A stretch of 11,023 nt of DNA from an uncultured Clostridia bacterium (GTDB lineage Bacteria; Bacillota; Clostridia; Oscillospirales; Acutalibacteraceae), in assembly GCA_947165615.1 (NCBI GenBank), contig CAMVBD010000017.1:1-11023 (forward strand). The letters are read 5' to 3'. Below, piece by piece: positions 1 to 5,486 of the stretch. The notes under the pieces were generated by a model. That model saw nothing but the letters and a program-made list of their open reading frames with translations. It did no database searches and was not told the DNA's origin. Each line of letters opens with the position of its first letter. The stretch's first letter is position 1. The position numbers and the translations under genes are program-made.

Positions 1-168
1 ATTGCCAATTCGATACGGTATGCAAGCCGGATGCCGCCGGATTTCTCCGCGGTGCTGCTCAAGGATTATATGTACATCGAAAAGGATTACCGCGCCAAGC
101 TCCTGCAAATCCCGGAGTTTTCCGCGTGGCTTTCTTCGAAAGGGAGAATGCTGAATGGCGCTGTCTGA
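1..168 (+). CDS. C-terminal end of a MoxR-like AAA+ ATPase (partial, 5' end outside window)
   Basis: The frame starting at base 1 is open and ends at TGA 166-168, giving the last 55 residues of a protein that begins outside the window. The text includes ANSIRYASRMPPDFSAVLLK and KDYMYIEKDYRAKLLQIP, which I recognise as the C-terminal tail typical of the MoxR-type AAA+ ATPases encoded directly upstream of HEXXH/VWA proteins in Clostridia. These ATPases usually act as chaperone-like partners of the VWA protein. The ATPase motifs themselves lie outside the window. The gene overlaps the next start (ATG 155) by 14 bases in another frame, which implies translational coupling and a common operon. Family assignment rests on the tail and the neighbour only. 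Confidence 0.75.
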   Translation: MANSIRYASRMPPDFSAVLLKDYMYIEKDYRAKLLQIPEFSAWLSSKGRMLNGAV

Positions 169-1507
169 GGATCGGGTCCGCGAATATATGAAGCGGCTGC
201 TGCTTGCGCGGATGCGCGTGCTGTGCAACCACGGGTTTTACGGGCTTTTGCTGATGCACATGATTTATTCCATCGACGAGGGCGCCGATACCGCCTATAC
301 GGACGGCGTGCGGATCGCCTTCGGCCCGGCGTTTCTGGACGATCTCTCGGACCCGGAGCTGGATTTCATTTTGATGCACGAGATCCTGCACGTTGTGCTG
401 CGGCACGTGCTGCGGGGCGAAAATCTCGATAACGAACGTTATAATATCGCGGCGGATATCGTGGTGAATTCCAACATCATGCTGGAAAACGGCGGCAAAC
501 CCAGCAGCATCACACTGAAAAAATACGGTGAATCCATGCACGTTGCGCCAAACGGCAAGGAAGGACACCTGTATACCGCCGAGGAAGTTTATGAGATGCT
601 GCCGTCAAAACCGCCCCGCAAAGGGAATGCCGGAAAGAGCAACAAAAAAGCGTCGGAAGGCGACGCGGAAGACGGCCGCGCAAAAGCGCAGGCGCAAAAA
701 GCGGAGGATCAGGACGCCGAGCTCGCCAAGCGGTGGGACGACCATTCCCAATGGGGCAGATGTGAGGAGGACGACACGCTGCGGGACATATGGGTGAAGC
801 GCTTTGCGGAGTGCTGCGAGGCGATAAAGGTACGCGACGCTTCCAATGCCAGAGGAACGCTGCCGATGTTCGCCCAGCGGATGCTGGAAAAGCTCATGAA
901 GCCGCAGACAGACTGGCGGGAGATCCTGAACGACTTTATTCAGGAGGAAATCTGCGATTATTCCTTCTCCCCGCCGGACCGGCGCTTTGCCGACAGCCCC
1001 TTTTTTCTGCCGGATTTCAACGAGCTCGGCAAAAACGACGAAGTAAACGATATCCTGTTTTTTATCGATACCTCCGGCTCCATCTCGGATAAAATGATGA
1101 CCGCCGCTTATTCCGAGGTCAAGGGCGCCATCGACCAGTATAACGGAAAACTGCGCGGGTGGCTCGGCTTCTTTGACGCCGCGATCATCGAGCCGAAGCC
1201 CTTTTCATCCTTTGAGGAATTCATCGTTATCAAGCCCGCCGGGGGCGGCGGCACGGATTTTCAGATCATCTTTGAATACGTGCAGAAGCATATGCGGGAA
1301 AACCCGCCCGCCTGCATCATCATCTTAACGGACGGCCAAGCGCCGTTTCCGCAGGAGCACCTCGCCAACGGTATCCCCGTGTTGTGGCTGATCAACAACG
1401 AACAGGTCGACCCGCCGTGGGGCAAGGTGGCGAGAATAAAGATCGACAAACAAAGACCGTGGGATAAAAAGACCGCATTGAGTATTGTATTTTGTTTACA
1501 ACGATGA
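155..1507 (+). CDS. VWA-like protein with N-terminal metallopeptidase-like (HEXXH) domain, DUF2201 type
   Basis: This 450-residue cytosolic-looking protein shows no signal peptide or membrane segment. Residues 1-140 hold a metallopeptidase-like domain with HEILH at 75-79 (HEXXH zinc motif) and NIAADIVVN at 97-105. Residues 150-195 are a Lys/Ala/Glu-rich, probably disordered linker. Residues 295-430 form a VWA-like domain with a complete MIDAS: DTSGS at 305-309, GGTD at 365-368 and LTDG at 391-394. The family is the usual partner of MoxR-type AAA ATPases, and the ATPase end lies directly upstream with a 14-base overlap. The start at 155 has AAGGGAG at 140-146, 8 bases upstream. The recognisable family sequence stops near PPWGKVARIKI (420-430). 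The last 20 residues run into AT-richer DNA and may be a replaced tail created by insertion of the next gene. Substrate is unknown. Confidence 0.88.
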   Translation: MALSEDRVREYMKRLLLARMRVLCNHGFYGLLLMHMIYSIDEGADTAYTDGVRIAFGPAFLDDLSDPELDFILMHEILHVVLRHVLRGENLDNERYNIAADIVVNSNIMLENGGKPSSITLKKYGESMHVAPNGKEGHLYTAEEVYEMLPSKPPRKGNAGKSNKKASEGDAEDGRAKAQAQKAEDQDAELAKRWDDHSQWGRCEEDDTLRDIWVKRFAECCEAIKVRDASNARGTLPMFAQRMLEKLMKPQTDWREILNDFIQEEICDYSFSPPDRRFADSPFFLPDFNELGKNDEVNDILFFIDTSGSISDKMMTAAYSEVKGAIDQYNGKLRGWLGFFDAAIIEPKPFSSFEEFIVIKPAGGGGTDFQIIFEYVQKHMRENPPACIIILTDGQAPFPQEHLANGIPVLWLINNEQVDPPWGKVARIKIDKQRPWDKKTALSIVFCLQR

Positions 1508-1513
1508 TAGAAT
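1485..1513 (+). promoter_or_regulatory. Candidate promoter for the UDG-like gene
   Basis: TTGTAT (1485-1490) and TAGAAT (1508-1513) are separated by exactly 17 bases, giving 3/6 and 5/6 matches to the sigma-A consensus. The site overlaps the last codons of the VWA gene, and its predicted start point would fall just before the AAGGAG at 1527-1532. The -35 is weak and the region is AT-rich, so chance is possible. Confidence 0.35.
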
Positions 1514-1542
1514 TAAGGCAAACAATAAGGAGTGTTGAAGTC

Positions 1543-2223
1543 ATGCATCATGGTGCTTTTATTGGCAAAGAAACGAAGAATATGTCAAAAAGAGCTTTGA
1601 TCCTTGCAGAATCGCACCATATCAGTAAAGGAAATCCGGAAACGGGTGTTCGTGCAGATTATGAGACAGAAGATGTGATTCGGAAGGATTTTTATACAAA
1701 TCCAAATGCAAAGAATTACAGATTGTTCGGCAAGATCATGCAATGCTTTGAAATGGATCCCGATATTGCCGATGAACGCATGATGTTTTGGGAACGCGTT
1801 TATTTTGCGAACTATATCGATATTTTGTGCGGGATAGGTGATACCGCGGCAAGGAATACGATAAATGCCAATGGTAATCGGTTGAGGTATAATGACGACC
1901 TTTTCAGTTTTTTAAACGAACAAGATATTGAATATATTTTTTGCTTCAGCAGATTGGTATATAATAATCTGCCCGGTTATACGGAGGACCGGGAAAATCG
2001 AAAGAAAGAGCGTTTTGCGGATTATGAATGTGGGAAAACAGGAGATAAAAGGGATTACATTTCAAAATGTGTTTATTTACCTGGAATTGAACATGGCTTT
2101 ACAAATGTTAAATTGAATCATTCGGTTACAGTATATGGGATGAGGCATCCCTCTGCAAAATGCGGATTTGAACCTGCAAAATATACAGACACTTTAAAAC
2201 CGATATTCATTTCATTAAAATAG
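1543..2223 (+). CDS. UDG-superfamily-like protein, AT-rich
   Basis: This gene encodes 226 residues if it starts at ATG 1543, which has AAGGAG (1527-1532) 10 bases upstream. The frame is open back to 1492 but has no better ribosome site there. ATG 1582 (residue 14) is an alternative start just before the conserved core. The protein resembles uracil-DNA-glycosylase-fold proteins of the 'ALILAESHH' type. ALILAESHH (18-26) sits where the active-site loop would be, FWERVYFANYI (82-92) follows, then IEYIFCFSRLVYNNLP (129-144, like the LG..vw..LP strand), and a C-terminal RHPSAKCGF (201-209) matches the usual HPS motif. No catalytic Asp/Asn can be assigned with certainty, so glycosylase activity is not claimed. 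Codon use is visibly AT-richer than in both neighbours, suggesting acquisition. Its stop TAG overlaps the WYL gene's ribosome site. Confidence 0.6.
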   Translation: MHHGAFIGKETKNMSKRALILAESHHISKGNPETGVRADYETEDVIRKDFYTNPNAKNYRLFGKIMQCFEMDPDIADERMMFWERVYFANYIDILCGIGDTAARNTINANGNRLRYNDDLFSFLNEQDIEYIFCFSRLVYNNLPGYTEDRENRKKERFADYECGKTGDKRDYISKCVYLPGIEHGFTNVKLNHSVTVYGMRHPSAKCGFEPAKYTDTLKPIFISLK

Positions 2224-2233
2224 GAGACTCATT

Positions 2234-3286
2234 ATGTATTCACAACAGCCAAAAAAAATGCTGGTGATGAACATTCTGGACATTCTCAGGAAGTACACGG
2301 ACGAGGATCACCGTCTGAGCCAGAAGGACATCATCGAAATACTGAAAACCGAATACGGCATGACGGCGGACCGCAAGGCCGTGCGCCGGAACCTCACGAA
2401 CCTGATGGAGGCGGGGTACGAGATCGAATACAGCGAATCGACTCGTATGGTGTTGAACAAAAAAACCGGGAAGCCGGAGAAAAGCGTGGTCACCTCGGAC
2501 TACTATCTGGTGCGGGAGTTCACCGACGCGGAGCTGCGGCTGCTGATCGACGGTCTGCTGTTCTCCAAGCACGTGCCCTACGCTCAGTGCAAAGAGCTGG
2601 TGGAAAAGCTGGAAAGGCTCTCCAACAAGTATTTTCAGGCGCGGGTGAAGCACATCCGCACCCTGCCGGACCGCTCGAATGAGAACAAGCAGCTCTTTTA
2701 CACCATCGAGGTGCTGGACGAGGCCATCAGCCGCGGCAGGCAGGTGGCTTTCCGGTACCTGTCCTACGGGCTGGATAAAAAACAGCATCCCCGTACCGAT
2801 AAGGACGGGAACGCGCGGGAGTATATCATCAACCCCTACCAGATCGCGGCGGCGAACGGGCGGTATTATCTGATCTGCAATCTGGACGGCAAGGAGGACG
2901 TTTCCAACTACCGGTTGGACCGCATTGCGGAGATCCGCCTGCTGGAGTCCCCCGCAAAGCCCGCCAAACAGGTGCGGGGGCTGGAGCACGGTGTGGATCT
3001 GCCCAAACACATGGCGGAGCACATCTATATGTTTCAGGATGAAAGCGCGCCGGTGACCTTCCGCTTCAAGAAGTACCTGATGGACGACGTGATGGACTGG
3101 TTCGGCAGCGATGTCAAAATCACCGACGCCCCCGGCGACGAAGCCACCGCCCGCGTGACCGTGAATCTGGAAGCCATGCGCCTTTGGGCAATGCAGTACG
3201 CCCGCCACGCCACCGTCCTCTCGCCGCAGTCCCTCGCCGACACTGTCGCCGCCGACCTCAAAGAAGCGGCAGAGAAATATCAATGA
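2234..3286 (+). CDS. WYL-domain transcriptional regulator (HTH-WYL-WCX)
   Basis: This 350-residue protein has the usual length and order of WYL regulators. A winged-helix DNA-binding part lies at about 8-70 (LSQKDIIEILKTEYGM, then RKAVRRNLTNLMEAG). A linker follows, then a WYL ligand-binding domain at about 155-237 (AISRGRQVAFRYLSYG, INPYQIAAANGRYYLICNL, YRLDRIAEI) and a WCX C-terminal domain to about 350. The WYL signature reads YYL (211-213) instead of WYL, a common variant. These regulators often control defence or mobile-element genes, and some respond to nucleic-acid ligands; the ligand here is unknown. The start has GGAG (2223-2226), 7 bases upstream, overlapping the stop of the UDG-like gene, so the two are co-translated at least in part. 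A broken second copy of this gene's 3' end lies at 4046-4153. Confidence 0.9.
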   Translation: MYSQQPKKMLVMNILDILRKYTDEDHRLSQKDIIEILKTEYGMTADRKAVRRNLTNLMEAGYEIEYSESTRMVLNKKTGKPEKSVVTSDYYLVREFTDAELRLLIDGLLFSKHVPYAQCKELVEKLERLSNKYFQARVKHIRTLPDRSNENKQLFYTIEVLDEAISRGRQVAFRYLSYGLDKKQHPRTDKDGNAREYIINPYQIAAANGRYYLICNLDGKEDVSNYRLDRIAEIRLLESPAKPAKQVRGLEHGVDLPKHMAEHIYMFQDESAPVTFRFKKYLMDDVMDWFGSDVKITDAPGDEATARVTVNLEAMRLWAMQYARHATVLSPQSLADTVAADLKEAAEKYQ

Positions 3287-3359
3287 TGTACCGTAATTGT
3301 CTCATGCCGCAATGTAAAATGTGATACAAATAAAAAAACGCAGAAAAGGAGAAAGAGTT

Positions 3360-4025
3360 ATGGCTAACTACGTATGGGTTTTATCGGAACGGAGGAACGT
3401 CAACGTGGAAGGCAGCGTGCAGACGCTCAAAGCGGGACAGACGTCCACCGGCGTTTGGGTCTATTCGGATTTTGAAAAAGCGAAGCGGGATATGCTGCGG
3501 CTGATTCGCGCGCACGCGAGATCCGACAACGGACTGTTTGACGGTGACGGCAATATCGTCGGATTCAACGAATATCTTTATGAGATCGACGAGGAAGAAC
3601 GCTGGAGTCCGGAACCAAAAACGGCGGAGGAAGCGTCCTTTTACAGATTTTGGACAGAAAACCACGGCGGTTATGAAAACACGGAATCGGCATACGCGAA
3701 GATCGCCACCGTTCCCGAACTGCTGCAGAACTGGCTGCTGGAGAAGCCGGACTTTACGCCCTTTGATATCCCCGAAGGCAGCTTTACGGATTCCATGATC
3801 GGCGTGCAAGCCTCGCCGGAGCAGATATCCGTAGAAGGCGTGGACGACGGTCCCTGCAACGGGATCGACCCTTGTATCCGGATCAACACGTTCAAAATGG
3901 ACGACCCAGACAAAGAATATCACTTCTGCGTCCGTAATACATTTGAGGAACGTTTTGACGAGCCGGAATCCTTCGTTTATATCGATCTGATGAAGGTGGA
4001 AGTGGACGAGGAATTCCGGTATTGA
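3360..4025 (+). CDS. Acidic hypothetical protein
   Basis: This gene encodes 221 residues from ATG 3360, which has AAGGAG (3346-3351) 8 bases upstream. A GTG 39 bases earlier in the same frame (3321) has no ribosome site and is rejected as start. I do not recognise the family. The protein is soluble and rich in Asp/Glu, with no membrane segment or signal peptide. It begins YVWVLSERRNVNVEG, then has a GVWVYSDFEKAKRDM stretch, and ends in alternating acidic/hydrophobic strands (ESFVYIDLMKVEVDEEF). The look is of a small all-purpose accessory or immunity-type protein, but no function can be assigned. It is cleanly bracketed by the WYL gene (73 bases upstream) and a broken duplicate of the WYL 3' end (20 bases downstream), as if it were cargo added between two copies of the regulator. 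Confidence 0.75.
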   Translation: MANYVWVLSERRNVNVEGSVQTLKAGQTSTGVWVYSDFEKAKRDMLRLIRAHARSDNGLFDGDGNIVGFNEYLYEIDEEERWSPEPKTAEEASFYRFWTENHGGYENTESAYAKIATVPELLQNWLLEKPDFTPFDIPEGSFTDSMIGVQASPEQISVEGVDDGPCNGIDPCIRINTFKMDDPDKEYHFCVRNTFEERFDEPESFVYIDLMKVEVDEEFRY

Positions 4026-4045
4026 GAATCACAAAGCGGGGAACA

Positions 4046-4153
4046 ATGCGGCGGGCGGTGCAGTACGCCCGCCACGCCACCGTCCTCTCGCCCCAGTCCC
4101 TCGCGGACGCCGTCGCCGCCGACCTCAAAGAAGCGGTAGAGAAGTATAAATAG
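4046..4153 (+). pseudogene. Remnant copy of the WYL regulator 3' end
   Basis: Bases 4059-4153 align without gaps to 3192-3286, the end of the WYL gene, with 86 of 95 bases identical by my hand alignment. The first 34 are identical. Read in the matching frame it gives VQYARHATVLSPQSLADAVA and then a stop at 4151-4153, the same relative place as the WYL stop. The frame opens at ATG 4046 (MRRAVQYA, compare AMRLWAMQYA in the intact gene), and similarity ends there. Most differences keep the protein similar, so this looks like the end of a once-complete paralogous gene rather than a recent copying error. The HTH and WYL domains are absent. Confidence 0.85.
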
Positions 4154-4198
4154 AAAAACTGCTCCCTCTGAAATGAAACTCTGAGGGAGCGACTTTTT
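4154..4198. terminator. Bidirectional intrinsic terminator between convergent genes
   Basis: GCTCCCTC (4161-4168) pairs perfectly with GAGGGAGC (4183-4190), giving an 8-bp GC-rich stem with a 14-base loop. On the plus strand it is followed by TTTTT at 4194-4198. On the minus strand the same stem is followed by TTTTT (plus-strand AAAAA at 4154-4158). It can therefore end both the rightward transcript from the WYL/hypothetical region and the leftward nuclease transcript, whose stop is at 4208. Confidence 0.85.
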
Positions 4199-4207
4199 GT
4201 AATGGTA

Positions 4208-5410
4208 TTACTCGTAGTTTTTGATTCGATTCAGGAATTCTGTATTAATGTAACGTATACTTTCAATTAAATGTGTTTGATTGGATTTATTTGTTTCCAA
4301 TTCTTTATCAATATTCCATAAAAAGAATGATGCCTCTTTGTAACTCTCATTATTTCGATTTGATAACTCCTTTTTGTCTACCAAATCGTTTCCAGCCTTG
4401 TCTATAATACTATCAATTATCTGTTTGAAGTGTCCATATACTATCGAGTGTTCTTTTTGTGCCTGTTGTTTTTGTTCTTTGCTCAATTCTTTCCAGTTTC
4501 GGTCGTCGTATAGGCGTAAAGAGATATATGGTCCTTTCGTTGCAGTATCTACCCGCCAAAAAATACAAAAGTCTGATTTAGTTCCTTCTTTGTGACTGGG
4601 ATAATTCCCGTATTTTATTATCATTTGTGTCCAGGGGCGACCAAATGATGTCCCGATATATACTTGATACGGTTCATAAAACTTCCCCTTTATTATCGTG
4701 CTATTTTTCAACGGAAAACAAGATCGTAGCAATTCATATTGCCCAATGTGACTGTCGGACAAAAAAGAGTATTTATGCCAAATGTCATTCTCCTTTTCAG
4801 AATCAATCATCCAGTATTGCTTTTTTTCTTGTTCTTCCTTTTCTAAATCATTTAAATAGTGCAGATAATCTTTAAGAATAATATGCAATTCTTTATATGG
4901 ACTTAGCAATGAGATGACATCTTTTCTAAATATCTCTTTATTTGCTGCAACAGCCCTGTCGTAATCGTTGAAAAAGCCAGTTTTCCAATAAACAGTAACA
5001 ATATCATAATCTGCTGAATCAAGTTCTTTTGCAGAAATCAGCCCATCCTCAATCATTTTCTTTAATCCATCCGTATATCTTGCAATTTGGTCGCTATGTT
5101 CGCTTGTAAAAGTTTTGTCTTCGATGATTACTGCAGTTTTTCTGTTTACGATGAGAAGAACGTCAATTTTGACCGCTGTTTTTTTATCTTTCTCATTTTC
5201 GTCAGGCAGATAAATAAAAGCACTCAACTGCTTTTTTATACAGACTGTGTGTATCTCTTCTTCGGAAATACCAGTTAGCTTTTTGATGATATCGGTGGAT
5301 AGTTTTTTTAATTTCGGAATCGAATCATCATTGAACCAATTCAAACACCAGCAGATGACTGCATCTTGCGAAAGCTCACTTGTTGCAAAGTTAAAAATAT
5401 TATTTTTCAT
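4208..5410 (-). CDS. PD-(D/E)XK nuclease superfamily protein, AT-rich
   Basis: This 400-residue protein matches the PDDEXK_4-type family (Pfam PF14281 style). It opens with NIFNFATSELSQDAVICWCL (4-23), the family's N-terminal signature with E12 and D16. It then has D83 in KIDVLLIV and the E-x-K pair E97/K99 in AVIIEDKTFT, followed by Q108 in DQIARY. All expected nuclease residues are present, so it could be an active DNA endonuclease. Such proteins occur as solitary defence or mobile-element genes; its target is unknown. The start at 5410 has AGGAG (plus-strand CTCCT 5423-5427) 12 bases upstream, a little long. It has its own consensus promoter and terminator. Base composition is visibly AT-richer than the DnaE-like gene behind it, so it is probably an independent acquisition. 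Confidence 0.82.
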   Translation of the reverse strand: MKNNIFNFATSELSQDAVICWCLNWFNDDSIPKLKKLSTDIIKKLTGISEEEIHTVCIKKQLSAFIYLPDENEKDKKTAVKIDVLLIVNRKTAVIIEDKTFTSEHSDQIARYTDGLKKMIEDGLISAKELDSADYDIVTVYWKTGFFNDYDRAVAANKEIFRKDVISLLSPYKELHIILKDYLHYLNDLEKEEQEKKQYWMIDSEKENDIWHKYSFLSDSHIGQYELLRSCFPLKNSTIIKGKFYEPYQVYIGTSFGRPWTQMIIKYGNYPSHKEGTKSDFCIFWRVDTATKGPYISLRLYDDRNWKELSKEQKQQAQKEHSIVYGHFKQIIDSIIDKAGNDLVDKKELSNRNNESYKEASFFLWNIDKELETNKSNQTHLIESIRYINTEFLNRIKNYE

Positions 5411-5456
5411 TTTTTGACAACTCTCCTGTATTATTCATAATGTTTTCTCCGACCTG

Positions 5457-5485
5457 ATTATATCACGGTCGTTTTTTTATTGCAA
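5457..5485 (-). promoter_or_regulatory. Sigma-A type promoter for the PD-(D/E)XK nuclease gene
   Basis: Read on the minus strand, TTGCAA (5480-5485) and a perfect TATAAT (5457-5462) are exactly 17 bases apart. Transcription would start near 5450, about 40 bases before the nuclease ATG at 5408-5410. The site lies in the short gap just after the stop of the DnaE-like gene, so the nuclease can be expressed independently of it. Confidence 0.65.
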
Positions 5486-5486
5486 T

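Noticed and set aside
2..154. Frame ending at TGA 152-154 just before the VWA start
   Set aside because: Its translation is Arg/Cys/Ser-rich shadow text; the frame from base 1 matches the AAA ATPase tail.
2240..3283. Long minus-strand open frame of 347 codons opposite the WYL gene
   Set aside because: It is the shadow of the GC-rich WYL coding strand; its text has no family features and no ribosome site, while the plus-strand protein is clearly WYL.
3297..3330. Promoter-like TTGTCT and TAAAAT before the acidic hypothetical gene
   Set aside because: Spacing is only 12 bases, outside the workable range.
3321..3359. GTG start 39 bases upstream for the acidic hypothetical protein
   Set aside because: The strong AAGGAG lies inside this extension, placed correctly for ATG 3360.
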